From Siniperca chuatsi (lineage: Eukaryota; Chordata; Actinopteri; Centrarchiformes; Sinipercidae): 64,000 bases of DNA. Shown piece by piece: positions 9,888 through 22,300 of this stretch. The DNA is taken from positions 27,435,733 through 27,499,732 of the forward strand of contig NC_058052.1 of the NCBI RefSeq assembly GCF_020085105.1. The letters are read 5' to 3'. The translations under genes were made by a program, and so were the position numbers. How positions within the stretch are numbered: the first letter of the stretch is position 1; every line of letters starts with the position of its first letter. The notes beneath the pieces were generated by a model that worked only from the letters and a program-made list of their open reading frames with translations, had not been told where the DNA came from and did not search any database.

Positions 9888-12597
9888 ATGGAGGATTTCT
9901 ACATTAACATCACCTCACAGTACAAAAGCTATCATCACAGCAACATCACCTCCCACTATGATCATGATGAGCCCAAGAATGATGATTCTAACAAAAAAGT
10001 TTACTTCATCATGCATGTGGCGATATGCATAATCATTAGTATCGGTCTTCCTTTGATCTTCGTGGCCATCCATGCTCTTTATTCTCTGGTATGTACATTA
10101 TGACTGAGAGGTTGTAATGACCAATACATTTACAGGAATCATTTATTCCATAATTAAAATTGAAATGAAGCTGACTGGAACCTAAACACTTGCAGTTTAC
10201 ATGTGTGCCTCCATTCCAGCCTTCTCTTAAATGGTTAACGGCAAAAATGTGTGAAATTTTGTCATCACCAAGGTCAGAAAAAAAGGAGTGATCTTGATTA
10301 TAAAATATTTACTTTCCTCATGGACCAACTCCACATGAGAAAAACTGGAAGGCTATTATTCAAAATATCACTGATAAAATGATGATACTATAATTTTACA
10401 ATAAGCATAATTATTAATACATTAGGAAGTAACATGTTCTTTGTAAAAGAAAAAGAGATAAAGTGATATAATAATACACAAGACTCTGAAATCGGTGGAG
10501 AGAGAGAGAGAGGTAAAAATTGGAGACCTGAACCTGAATCCTTCAGCCAGAGAAGAGGTGTTCATCAGGGCTGCAATTTAAGTCCGACTTTATTTAATGT
10601 GTATATAGTGAACTTGTTGTATAGTGGGATCAGTGTGCTGCTCCTGGCCTCTCCCTCCTAGATAGAGAGGGGAAGTCTCTGTTTTATGCTGATGACCTTG
10701 TTCTACTGTCTCCTACTGAACAAGGACTGCAGCAACAGCTGGACATAGTGGAAACGTAAGAACTGGAAGAGCTCTAAATGCAATTAAGAGAAAATGTTAT
10801 AATTTCCAAATTCCAATTAAAATTTGGCTTATAATATTTGACAGTGTCATCCAGCCCATTGCGCTGTATGGTAGTGTAGTATGGGGTCCCCTCAGTCATC
10901 ATAGCTGTACCCGTTGGGACAAACATCCAACAGAATCTTTACATGCAGAATTCTGCAGATACATTTTACACGTGCACAGAAAAACTCCAACAAATGCATG
11001 TAGAGCAGAATTAGGCAGATAATGATAATTAACATTCAAAAGAGAGCGCTCCCATTTTTGATCACCTTAAATCCAGCCCCCGAGACCCCCTCCATTGCAA
11101 AGCCCTCCAAACCCAAGAGCTGAGCCCCTATGTCAGCTGGTCCTGAGACTAACTACCTGCTGCTCAGTATGTCTTAAGGTGCCAGACACACACACACACA
11201 CGCGTTTGTTTCATTATCCCTGTGGGGGACAGTTGTTGACATAATGCTTTCCCTAGCCCCTAACCCTAACCTTAACCATCACAACTAAATGCCTAACCCT
11301 AACCCTAACCTAATTGTAACCTGAACCCTAAAACCAAGTCTTAACCCTCAAGAAGCAGTCTCCATCCATGGGGACCTCAGTTTTTGTCCCCACGATGACA
11401 CAAGTCTCCATGGGTTAGTGTGCATTCAGGTTTAAGTCCCCACCGGGTTGTAAGAACATGAAACACACACACGCACAAACACAAACACACACATTCTTTA
11501 AAAAAACTGTCATGGTGTTCATATAGTTTTCACTTATTTGTATTTGTATTTTTTAACTGCAAGTCTACAATTTTTATTATTATTATTATTATCTTATCTT
11601 ACTTATCTGTATATATTTTAATAGCACATTTCTTCTGTTTATGTACATGTTTTTATTTCACACTTGCTTTGGCATTGTTAGCGTGTGTTTCCAATGCCTA
11701 TAAAGCCCCATTGGTCAAGTTCACATTCAGGTTTAGTGAACACAAACCAAAACCCTTGGTCCACTGGCAGAGCCAGATGACAGGTTTGGGTTTGGGAGGA
11801 GGTGGAGTTCAGACCGTTTACAACTGCTGGTTTACTTTGACCAATGTTTTCCTGCAGGTGCGAAACGATCATGTTGTTCCGATCTACGCCATCAACCTTC
11901 ACGTTTCTGACATCATTAAGTTCTGCTGCATGATCGGTGAGATGGCAGAACCTGAGGATTGGAAGACACCAAATATCTTCTCTTATATTCACATCCATTG
12001 TCTGAATACCAGTGTTTACTTCATGGCGTGTGTCGCCTTGGAAAGGTAACTATCTGTCCATCCAGTCTGTGTGTCTGCCCATTGTATTACTATATAACTC
12101 TGAAGCTTCTCAAAGACTATGTGTCTGTCTTGTATTACAGGTATTTGGTCATCGCCTGCCCACTGTGGTACCGCTGCAGACGAAGCATCAAGACCTCTGT
12201 GGTGGTCTGTGTGGTGGTCTGGGTCCTTCCTCTTGTCTTTCTCCTCATTGTCTTTTTCTTGGATAATACTGATAGAGTCTTAGAAATCTCCTCCTCCGTC
12301 CTCCTCCTCCTTCCCTTCCCACTGTTCATATTCTTCCTGGGTGGGACCCTCAAAGCCCTGTCTCCCAGCCGTGTCCCCTCTGACGAAAAACGACGAATTG
12401 TGAGAACTTTGGTCCTGGTGCTGCTTACTTACACGCTGCTGTTCCTGCCCACCATCATTGGGTTCCTGTCAAAGGGAGCAAGAGATAACGATAACTTCAG
12501 TAACCTGTTTGTCATGTTTGATAAGTTGAGTCCTCTTGCAGACTTAGTTCTGTATGTTTTCATGAGGAAAGGGACCATAGACCAGAATGGACAGTAA
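9888..12597 (+). CDS. Class A (rhodopsin-like) orphan GPCR, three coding exons
   Basis: Coding exons are 9888-10088, 11858-12045 and 12141-12597, joined at GT-AG introns of phase 0 and phase 2, giving 281 residues. Seven helices are visible: TM1 in exon 1 ([20 protein letters not shown]), TM2 ([16 protein letters not shown]2.50 present), TM3 ending [11 protein letters not shown] in place of DRY, TM4 with VVWVLP, a very short ECL2, TM5, TM6 ending LLFLP (P6.50), and TM7 ending ADLVLYVF (Pro of NPxxY replaced). N-terminal NIT and NIT/NTS sequons suggest glycosylation. It resembles a family of teleost plasma-membrane receptors annotated as proton-sensing/GPR4-like, but ligand and subfamily cannot be fixed here. 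A likely 5' UTR exon ends at a CAG/GTAAGG donor at 9059, and the coding exon starts after an AG acceptor at 9872. Missing Cys3.25 and Pro7.50 are odd; the frame is open, so I keep it as a gene. Confidence 0.85.
10530..11150 (+). mobile_element. Non-LTR (LINE) reverse transcriptase fragment in GPCR intron 1
   Basis: Broken frames carry [17 protein letters not shown], then the RT catalytic motif as [20 protein letters not shown] (10678-10755). Further on comes the C-terminal LINE module [20 protein letters not shown] with [20 protein letters not shown]. Frameshifts and deletions separate the parts, so it is dead. It lies sense to the receptor within intron 1. Confidence 0.8.
11190..11470. repeat. 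Repeat unit with telomere-like CCTAACCCTAACC core
   Basis: 11258-11345 carries several degenerate runs of the vertebrate telomere hexamer (taaccctaac). They lie inside a longer unit starting 'ccctgtgggggacagtt' and ending 'gtccccaccgggttgtaag', flanked by CA-rich stretches at 11187-11200 and 11463-11495. The flanking unit suggests a dispersed fish repeat rather than a chromosome fusion scar. Confidence 0.6.
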
Positions 12598-13182
12598 TGA
12601 TGTCAGCATATCAACAGCATGAATGATGACAACATTTACAGTCAGCTTCATGCAGGCAGAGAAAGAGGGAGAGAGAGGAAGGGGAGAAAACAGGAGGAGA
12701 AATGTGGGAAAATAGAAAGGATGGAGACAGACGGATTCTGCCATCTACTGATATGATTTCCAGTAAGACACCTAGCTGTAGATAAAAGGAAGCTTTGGTT
12801 TGACTCTGCTGTGGGAGAACTGGTTGCTGGGAAATGTTTTGGTAAACTTGTTCTGGTTCACTGTGACGGCTTCAACAAATGTAAACAAAATATGATTTTA
12901 TTAGTGTGTTAGCTGTAAGTCGGTGTCTATCATTATTATCCTTTAATCACAGAAGCAAACCAGATATTATTTTTTGATTAACTGAGCTCATTATAGCCGC
13001 CTTGCTGTCATATTCCTAAATCTTAATTTTGACTGTTTTTTGTATGTTTAACACAGGGAGAGCATCTTAACAAGTCTTTAAGACTTGTTTCAATTTTGGT
13101 CTCTCATATACATTTGAATTTAGTTATTTACTTTTCCTTGTAAATAATAATTTCCTTTACTTTTCCTTGTATGACATACTAA

Positions 13183-13440
13183 TACTCTGGTATGTACATT
13201 ATAACTGAGACTGTGTCCTGTGTCTGTCGTACAGTCTGTCTAACCGTAAAGGATCTTGATCTGGATTGGGGGCGAGGTGTGAGGGGGCTGGGACGAAGTG
13301 TTGTAATGACCAATACATTTACAGGAATAATTTATTCCATAATTAAAATTTCAATGAAGCTGACTGGACTCTATAAACATACAGTTTACATGTTTCCATT
13401 CCAGCCTTCTCTTGAGGTTAATGGCACCATTTAGTTACAA
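13183..13440 (+). repeat. Duplicated fragment of GPCR exon 1 end / intron 1
   Basis: Repeats 10083-10240 in order: 'ctctggtatgtacattatga', 'gttgtaatgaccaatacatt', 'ccataattaaaatt', 'atgaagctgactgga', 'cagtttacatg' and 'ccattccagccttctctt'. About 85 bases are inserted between the first two blocks here. The start coincides with the last codons and donor of receptor exon 1, so a piece of the receptor gene was copied downstream of itself. No coding sequence survives. Confidence 0.8.
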
Positions 13441-14142
13441 CTCGAAGAAAAACAAAGTAGTCATCAAGTTTGTCACAGCAATTTGTACAACATTATTTGG
13501 GAATTTTATTTAAAAGTAATCAAGAAACGTTGCCATGAATGGTCCCCAGAGGATGCAACTTACTGATGTTGTTTATCTCCTGACTTTTCCTTTCGCACCA
13601 CGGTCCGTGTATCATCCGATCATCAATTAATCCATTCAATCTGGCAAACGAAAAACTAAATGAGGGGTCAGAATTTAGATTTTTCATTTTTTGTAATCTT
13701 TACCAAAGGAAAATGAAAACCCTGTTTTGTTAGTTTCATCTTGAAATGGGAAATGTAATAAACAAGAAAACCAAAAAACAAGCCTTATTTCTGTTTTTCT
13801 GTTAGTTTGTGCGCATTATTTACATCATGTTTCTACAAACTGACAATTGAAAAATTGTGTACTGCAGTGATTGGCCAGTGTGTCATATCTGATATTTCTG
13901 ACAGCAACAAAAAACATTGAGAAAATAGATGAAAAATAAAAAAGCATGCAAAGAAAAGAGTATTTAAAATGTATTAAAATAAGGTTAAGAAAGAATGAAA
14001 GAAGAAAACATGATAGAGCATGCAAAATTAAGTATAGAATCAATAAATAATAGAGTAGTACCCCTGTTTAGACATTTCAGGAATGGAGTCCATTTATCTA
14101 GAACATGCTGACATAGAATTTTTTTTTTTTTAACAAATTCTT

Positions 14143-14173
<31 letters not shown>

Positions 14174-15360
14174 TTATTATTATTATTCTGTCTATATTGT
14201 TCTGACTCGACATTAATCCACTGAGAGGTGTTTGTAGTGATGTTTGCATTTTTCCAGGAAATGATGACAGCTGATATATGAAAGAGAGTTTTGTGTGTTT
14301 ATTGTTGATGAAACGTCTCCCAGCAGGGCAGAGTTATGTAACCCAAGACAGGTGACAGCCAGTTAAAGATTCAGTTTCTGATGTTTCAGTAAAATGAGAA
14401 CATGAATCATTGTTTTTCAGTCAGTTTTAAACGTAACATAATAACTTCTATGTTGAAGTTGTATGTAGTTAAGCCTGCATTAGTGTTTTGGGGGCCGATT
14501 TAGTCTTTATTGACAGGAGACAGTAGAGACAGACAGGACATGAGGACAGACAGAGATAGGGATAACATGTAACTAAGGTCCCTGGAACATTTTCATGCTA
14601 AAATGTTGATTTATTCCAAAATAATGTTAGAATCAACATCAGCAAGGAAGAGTGCACAATCTGTACACAAAAGATAAATGAGTTGAAATGGGCCAGTATA
14701 TTTACTGCAGCGCTGGGAACTTGGAAACAGGTGAGCAGGTGGTAATTTTGATCTGGTGAAATGTTACATGTAAAGAATGTGACATTTCACATTTTACACA
14801 AGGTAACATAACAATCATACTTGGTATTTATACATGCAAAACAAAGTCTGCAAATGTGTTTTGTGTACCAGGTCTACCACTTGATCAAAGCAGAACAAGG
14901 TGAAATGAGGTATGAGGCTGAAATAGAAATATATAATATAATAATGTATCAATTATTATAACAAAAAAGTATTAATTAGTAACTAAAATCCCAACACCTC
15001 ACCCCTTGGTCCCTATCCATACTTTCTCATTTTTCTTCAGTACACTGCCATTTAAAATTTCAGGAAGCAAAAATTTGTCAATTACCATAACATAAAAATC
15101 CACCACGCCATGCTAAATGGTCCAATGTCATTTAAGGTTATGTATATATAAATATGAGAACAATTCCACAACTGTCATATGTAAAGAAGAAGCATATCAA
15201 CAGTATGAATGATTTTGTGTTATTTTATTATTAACATGATAACTGCAGGCAGAACATTTAATATGTAGTGCTAATCATTGGCTCTAAGGTATCTTGAGAT
15301 TTTTTTTTTTTATCATACTTTTCCTTCTGCTCATTCTATCATTTGGTGCCACCAGTGGAT
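13441..15360. other. Intergenic, simple repeats only
   Basis: AT-rich, no exon seen. A TTC/TTA trinucleotide tract lies at 14138-14187 after an A/T run at 14119-14131. Isolated 60-80 codon frames here have no recognisable content. Confidence 0.5.
14138..14187. repeat. (TTC)n(TTA)n microsatellite
   Basis: About eleven TTC units followed by about five TTA units. Confidence 0.9.
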
Positions 15361-15378
15361 GTGGTGAGTGCTGGGCTT

Positions 15379-15576
15379 TCACCTTATAAACACACCCCAC
15401 TCCTTAGAAAGCAAGCCTTTGAGGAAGAGCACAGAAGCCAGGTAGGAGAACAAAAGTTGGCAGTGAAGGAACACCGTCATTATGATACTATTTTTCAGGT
15501 TGGTGAGTGATGTACCCATCAAGCCCCCCACAATCACAGAAGCACAGATCACCCACTGGATTTCTCTCTGAGATGC
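15379..15576 (-). pseudogene. Second, internally deleted SLC5A7-like last-exon fragment
   Basis: The minus strand starts after a TTTATTTAG acceptor and reads A-SQREIQWVICASVIVGG, then TSLTNLKNSIIM, then jumps to LLFSYLASVLFLKGLLSKE and WGVFIR before a TGA. It is the counterpart of 4004-3590 with about 200 bases removed (the LWYLG to YSPVKT part). Its first part is in frame where the 4-kb copy has lost a base, so the two copies decayed independently. Confidence 0.75.
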
Positions 15577-15949
15577 CTAAATAAAAATAACAGCAAGAAA
15601 AAATAAGTTGTGTGAAGCTAAGGTTTCACATTCTCTTAATCCTTTCTCATTCTACTCTTCTACTTTTCCTACTGCCTTTTTCCCCATCATGCCCCTTTAT
15701 TTTTAATTATTTATACTCTCCCGCAGTCCCTTCCACCTGTTTTCAGTTTCTCTTTCAAGTTTTTCAAATCTTTGCAAAAGGAAAAGGAAGTTTTGTCTCC
15801 TTTTTGTGAAGGAGCAATTTAAAATAACGATTTCACTAGGTAACCAAGGTCTAGTAATCTGCAAAATGTGCTTGTAACAGGTAACAAATATAGATTATTT
15901 AATGTGTGTGCAAAGGTATGGTTACAAAGGTATGAATCTAGGCAGATTC

Positions 15950-16310
15950 ATAATACAAACAGTGATAATGGCCCTTGATTGCAGTTGGAGGTGTCAAAAG
16001 TCTGACTGATGTCTCTTTTATAATGATGGTCAATGGGGAAAATGTTTTTTTCTGTTACAGCATAGTGAGCGGCCACTGAGGCGAATTGGCAACAAGGCTG
16101 AATGGAGGCGCAGTATCCAGCTTTCTTAATACATCCATGGGCCAAACCAAGTCCACAGGAACAACACTGGCTGCCAGGTGATTTTGGCATAGTGGCCACA
16201 GTTGGTATTGCTGGATCACATGATGCACACTGGCTCAAAAAAACAAAAAAAAACACCCCAAAATTACTGTATTATCAGAATCTGATCCATGAGGTCTAAT
16301 AAAATTTGAA
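15950..16310. repeat. Probable interspersed repeat
   Basis: Contains 'cttaatacatccatgggcc', a block also seen as 'attaatacatccatggggg' near 7848 (reversed) and 'cttaatacatctataggcc' at 16455. The open frames here (62-102 codons) overlap on both strands and have no domain. Confidence 0.4.
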
Positions 16311-19300
16311 AAGTCTGGAAGTGCCGTATCAGTAAATTATTATATGCTATTCATGTGTGTGGGAAGTCAAGAGGAAGTCTTTTGGTGTGACGCCCTGTGA
16401 GCAACTTTCATTGGAATGAATGGGGCACCATCTTGGTTCACAGTGTTCAGTTCTCTTAATACATCTATAGGCCCACTGTGCAGATGTCATTTACATCTGA
16501 CTGAGATTTGATTTCAATCTGAATTTGAGCCAGACCACCAGATGTGGTCACGGTGGTAACAGTGAGGTGGGCTCTAAAGAAGACTTGCTGTCTCAAGTGA
16601 ACTAAATGGAAATGTTTAACTTCAGTAGGAGATCATGCCATTGCTGATGTGATCTTTTTGTGCTTTGTTGAAAAGTCAGGGAGCAATCATGTTTCCTGTC
16701 TTACTGGTTACTTATCTTAATCCCAACTTTCTTGCTCACAAAAGTAAAGTAACAACAACATTCATTCATTTGTCATTTTTTTTCTACATATAGCCAAAAT
16801 TAAAAACACAAACCAACAAAGAGAAACAAAAACTGTTGTTTAGATTACCTGAGCGTACTCCTCTTAAGCAGGGGGGGGGAGATGGGATGGATGTACAAAG
16901 CACAGGGCCTTGATCCTGGAGTCCAGGGTTTGCGTCCTGACTAGTACTTGGTGTCTTGTGCACTGCAGATGTTTTTTGTATTAAACCAAGACCACAATCT
17001 TTCTCTAAACTGAAATATACTGTAATGTGTCTCTATAGAGTTGGGAAAGGAACCGAGGCATAAGATCCGACTCCCTTCAAAGAGCCGTAATTCCCATCAC
17101 TATTGCAGATCACAGTGAGAACACAGCTTCAGATTCAAAATTCAAAATCTGTTTTATTCAATTAATCCATAAATACAAGGTAAAATGTACATACATCTTG
17201 ACTAATCTAAATAAATCTGATTACCATTCATATAGCAAGACATGTTTTATCCACACAAACACAATGTCAAACATCCTCTGAACCAACAGTGACTTTTCAG
17301 CTTCTTCTGTCTCCCACTCTTGATGAAGATGAACTTGGTCTAAAGGTTGTCTAGACTAAACCTACTAACAAATACCTAAGCAATGCTTGGGGTTTGAGGA
17401 AAATTAGATGCACAGGGTTGCAGGGTTTTGGACTTGTTTTTGGCAGCGGAAATAATGAACTGAAGCAAGTTTTCAAAATGATAAATGATGTTCTGAATTT
17501 AAAGGAAAAAGTTGTATTGCAACCGAGAGCAAGACGAGCCAAAATAAATGAGATGGGACTTGATGTGGAAAAGTGTGAATATCAAGAAGACTTGCTCATC
17601 TGTAAGTTTCCCTGTATACATTAATGCAGTACGGATTTGAAAAATTTAGTAAAAGACATTTTATTATGCGACTTAAATGCATGGCGCTGCAGGAGACAAG
17701 GTCTAACGTAGTTGTCCATTTTGCAGGCTAGGTATTTGCACATAGTAGAAGTGTAAATCTGCAGATCACCAACATCAATAGAAGAAGTGTAAGTGGAGAA
17801 ATTTTTCTTTCTGATCCAAAAACTTAATTCATCCTGTCTCATCTCTCATCTCTCAATCTTAAAATGCACAAGACCAAAGAACTTGGTTAAACTCATCTGA
17901 ATGTTTAAGTACAACAACACACATCATCTACCAGCAAGAGGAGGCCTACTTCCTCCCTTCTAACTTTTCACACTGAGCTGGAGAATATGTATACAAATAA
18001 ATAACTTGACTGATCGACAGACTGTTGAGCCAATGGGACTGCGAGGAAAGTGTGAACCACATGATGTACATCTGGAAAACCTAAAGCAGTATCTCCCAGT
18101 TGTTTCCATTAATTAGTCAATTAAAATCAGTAAATTCTAAGTTTATATAATTGGTTAAAATCTGACAGTAAAAAAATTATTAAACCAACTACAGTATAAC
18201 TCTAGACTGTCACTCAGTTATTATAACTCTAGACTGTCACTTAGTTATTATAACTCTAGACTGTCACTCAGTTATTGAGTGTATGGTATTGAAATAAATC
18301 AATCAAACAGTAATCAATAAATACGCCATCTTCTCGATGCAGTATCGCTGACTTCAACTCAGCTTAAAGTAAAAATTAAGAAAAAGGGAAAAAAAACATC
18401 TTCATGTTATCAGCCGAGACATTGTCCAGCAATACATGGCGATCAATGAATCTATCAGTCCTAATGAACACATTATTAACAACATCCTGATAAGATTTCA
18501 CATTGTTGATCAAAGGCTCCTGCTCCTTCTCCCATGTGACTGTACACAAGATGTATAATTAACATGACACATTAGAAAATGTAATCCTGCCATCAGTCTT
18601 CCGATAAAAGCCGGGAAGGTTGCCAGTTCAAATCCCTGAACCAGGAGGCAGTGTTATACAAGTTCATAGTTCAGTTTACACAGATTAAAATGAACTAGTT
18701 CACCTTAATTTCATCCGTTTTTTTCCTTTTCAAAATGCTGAGTTTGACTTGGGTGGAGGAACATAGCGGCTGTTGGCTCGTGGTCTTACCCTTTAATGAT
18801 TTCTTGTGATCATCATTCACTCACAGATATTTCCCAAGACTGGTCCGATGCTTTAGCTCGATGTGTGGTTTCAAAAATCTGTGACCCAAAACACCGGCAT
18901 GCCGGGTGCCGTACAACACAGTGCGTGAGCGCGTTCATTAGTTGCAACCGGTTACGTTCAGTTCACTGTTCACCAAAAACACGAGCATGTTCACTTTTTC
19001 AGCGCGTTCATGCACAACACTGCCAGGAGGAGTAAGGTAACGTAATGACTAATACTCTCTTGGTTAAGATATCTTCCAGCATCCAAACACTCCACCTGAG
19101 CTGTAGAACTTTAGATTTAATAACGGTTCCATCCTGAGGGGATGAAAGCCTCCCTGGATGAACAGTCATTAAGAAAGACTTCATGAAAGTATGGAAATGA
19201 CTAGAATGGGCTAGAAAAATCCAAGATATTTCACTTCTCTATCGCTTCTTTTCCTGATGAACCGACGGGTCCTGTGGCTGCATCTCATATTGAATTTCTG
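16311..19300. other. Intergenic between the GPCR/SLC5A7-like cluster and ankrd1
   Basis: No gene seen. 16868-16876 is a poly-G run. 16890-16950 and 18600-18660 have tRNA-SINE-like 'gaaggttgccagttcaaatccc' phrasing. 17140-17200 looks like a LINE-type 3' end in reverse (tgttttattcaattaatcc). A three-unit tandem repeat lies at 18195-18275. The ankrd1 3' UTR must extend into the right end, but no clear AATAAA was located. Confidence 0.45.
18195..18275. repeat. 27-bp tandem repeat, three units
   Basis: Unit 'tataactctagactgtcact' plus 'cagttat' begins at 18195, 18222 and 18249. The units differ by single bases. Confidence 0.9.
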
Positions 19301-19323
19301 CTTTTGCTGGAATGTGTTGGGTT

Positions 19324-22300
19324 CTACTGGTTGGGCTTCTCCTGGCTGAAGTTACACAGGAGGCTCTTGGCTCCGTTCTGCCACGAATACAGCGTCTCCA
19401 TTGGAGTTTTTCCATCCTGCGCAGGAGAAATAAACAAGACTGCGTGTCAAAACTGGAAAAACTGAAGCTTTTATTCTTTCGATTTACACACGTCAATCTA
19501 CCAATATTTCAGGCAGAAATATTATACTTTTCACTCCACTACATGTGTTGACAGATATACGTAGTTACTTGTTACTTTTCTGATTAAGATTTTATGTACA
19601 AAACTCAATTTATAAAAGCTGCATTGTTATAGATTAAACTACCCAACAGTATATGAAGTAGTTAGAATTAGTTCTACCTCAAGCAACTACAACATTTATA
19701 TACAGCAGAGAAGAAACAGCAGATTTTTGCTACTTTTTCGTACTTTTTCCTACTCAAAGTACTGCCACGTCGTCTGCCTCCATCCCAACCAAGCACATTC
19801 TGTAACACCAACCTTGCTGATAACAAAGATGACAAAAAGAGAGAACAGCTCTCTCCTGCTAGGGCTGACGAGGCCGATAAGGCCAGCAACGTCACCAAAC
19901 GTTTGCCTCATCAGCCTTCCCCCCACCTGCCCTCTTAGGGACATTTCTAACAAGCTGAGATCAGAGATCAAGGAACTGGATGTGATGTTAATGGATGACA
20001 CTAAGCTGCACTGCCGCATCTCGAGTCACCAGCATTCAAATCAACACCAAGGAAATCTGCCTGGCATCAGTGCAGACAGGAGAGAAGAAGCCAAGGACAG
20101 GCAGGGTCCCTGCCTCACTTCTACTACCCTCAATATACCTCTTCTTTCCCCTATTGGGCATCTATCACCTCGTACAGTGGCCCCCTACTGATGCCAGAAG
20201 CAGGCGCCTCTTCTGGGTTTCATGTTCCTATTTCTGTTTTGATAAGTAGTAGTGTTATGACCCTGAGTCATAATTTGTATTTGTATTTGAGTATGACTGT
20301 GTATTTCTGTGCTGTTCTCCCTCCCTGCCTGAGGGTGGTACTGTTCACCCTGCTGTGTGTCTTTCCCAGTGTGTTAAGTTGCAGGGGGTGGCTGCGGATT
20401 GGACTGGAGACTGATGCCGCCTACTTTAAAATGGCATCAGCCGATGCTGGTTTCGCTCCTCCTCTTTCCTGGCTTCCAACAGCTGGCTGTTGCCTGCCTG
20501 CTCTGCTCTGCCGTGCCGTGCTCTGCTGTGCTGTGCTGTGCCGTGCCGTGCCTTTGGTCTGCCCTGCCTTGGCTTGCCTTGCCATGCTCTGTCTGCTGTG
20601 CTGTGCTGTGCTGTGCCGTGCCGTGCCTTTGTTCTGCCCTGCCTTGCCGTGCTCTGTCTGCTGTGCTGTGCTGTGCTGTGCTCTGCTGTGCTGTGCTGTG
20701 CTGTGCTGTGCTTTGCTCTGCTGTGCCTGTGCTGTGCCGTGCTCTGCTGTGCCTGCTGGTGTGCCTTGCCTTGCCTTGCCATGCTCTGTCTGCTGTGCTG
20801 TGCTGTGCTGTGCTGTGCTGTGCTGTGCTGTGCCGTGCCGTGCCTTTGGTCTGCCCTGCCTTGCCTTGCCGTGCCGTGATCGCCTATTATACTAGTGCTA
20901 ACATGCTGTTTTGTATACAATTTAACTATCGTTTAAAGAGCAGTCCCGGTAAATATAGGGGGAGAAGCCTTTTTGTTTGATCTCTCTTTTCTTCTGTTTA
21001 TGTTTTAGCAGGTAGGTAAGTTACCTGTATTTTTCTTTGTTCTTTTGTTTTGGGAGGTAAGTTTAGGGTGTAATGTAGGCTGTTTTGTTTGTTGTGTTGG
21101 TCATGCTCTCTCTGACGCTTATATTACATTGAGCAATGAATAAATCAACCTCTTTCAGACTGCATCTTTGTGGCACTGGACATCCTTGGAAGTGGGGAAA
21201 GAGGGGAGTCATTTTTTTTGTGTGTTGCGCCCAGGTTATCCCCTAGGCCGGGCGTAACAAGTAGAGTGAACAAAATGTACTCAACTAAATCTGCAGATTG
21301 ATTAAATTTCACATCAGTTACGCTTAAATGGAACTTGGTTAGACCAAGACAACAGTGCAGCAGTTCTTATTGCGTCAACCCCTCCAACCTTCAGTTTTAT
21401 AAGCAACGCTAGATTGCATAAGAGAGGAGGTCGAGCTGCCATTTTGTTTAATAATTCTGTCCAGTGCAAGCCGATGTCTCATGGAAACATTTCTTTTTTT
21501 AAATGTGTTGCTCTTCAGTTGAATTCCTCATGTCGGGCTGCATTCTTAAACATCTGCAGGCCACTTAAATATTATAGAAGGACTATTTATTCATATCTTC
21601 ACTGCACTATAATTTTTATATTTTATATTTTTCTATTTTAGTTTATTGTAATCTTCCATTTCACTCTACTGTTTTAATCCTTTTAAATCCTATTAATGTG
21701 TGTCGTTTTATATTGCCTTGTGTTTCTTTATATGTTGTCTTAATGCCTGTATGTCTTATGTGAAGCACTTTGAATTGTCTTGTTGTTGAAAAGTAGTATT
21801 CAAATAAATTAGCCTTGCCTAAGAAGTAAAATTTAGAATTTTATAATTAATTCTTTTTTATAAAATGGTATTGCTACTTTTACTTAAGTAAATCATTTGA
21901 ATACTTCTTCCACCACTGCAGCCTGCAGTAACATGTGTCAAGGCGCTGCAGGTGTGCAGGCTTACATAGAAAACACCAACTCACACCAGGGTGTGTTGCC
22001 TTTTAGAGTTGTAACTCTTCTTTTGCACCCAGTGGTGGGCAGCATGATTTTTGGCGATACAGATTAGATTTTCAGAGTTCTCATGAACTTGTGGAAGATG
22101 CGACCTGGGGATATCTAAAAATTCAGGGGGTCATCAAAACCATCAGGATTCATCCTCTGGGACCATTGAGTATCAACAGCAATTTAATTGAAAACTGTCC
22201 ATTAGAGTTCAAAAGGCTAATGGACTTAGTTTGCACTGATGCGAACACTGAGTGTCCCCATAGAGTTACTTATTGGTGTCTCTGAATATGTTGCCTTTGA

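Noticed and set aside
11678..11998. Minus-strand 106-codon frame
   Set aside because: Antisense to GPCR exon 2 and the end of intron 1.
18796..19035. 79-codon frame with several Cys and His residues
   Set aside because: No zinc-finger spacing and no homologous motif; lies in the region expected to hold only the ankrd1 3' flank.
20191..20980. Long cysteine/alanine/leucine-rich frames of 129-234 codons on the plus strand and a 164-codon frame on the minus strand
   Set aside because: They are produced by the TGTGC/CCGTG minisatellite inside the solo LTR; all three plus frames are open for the same reason.
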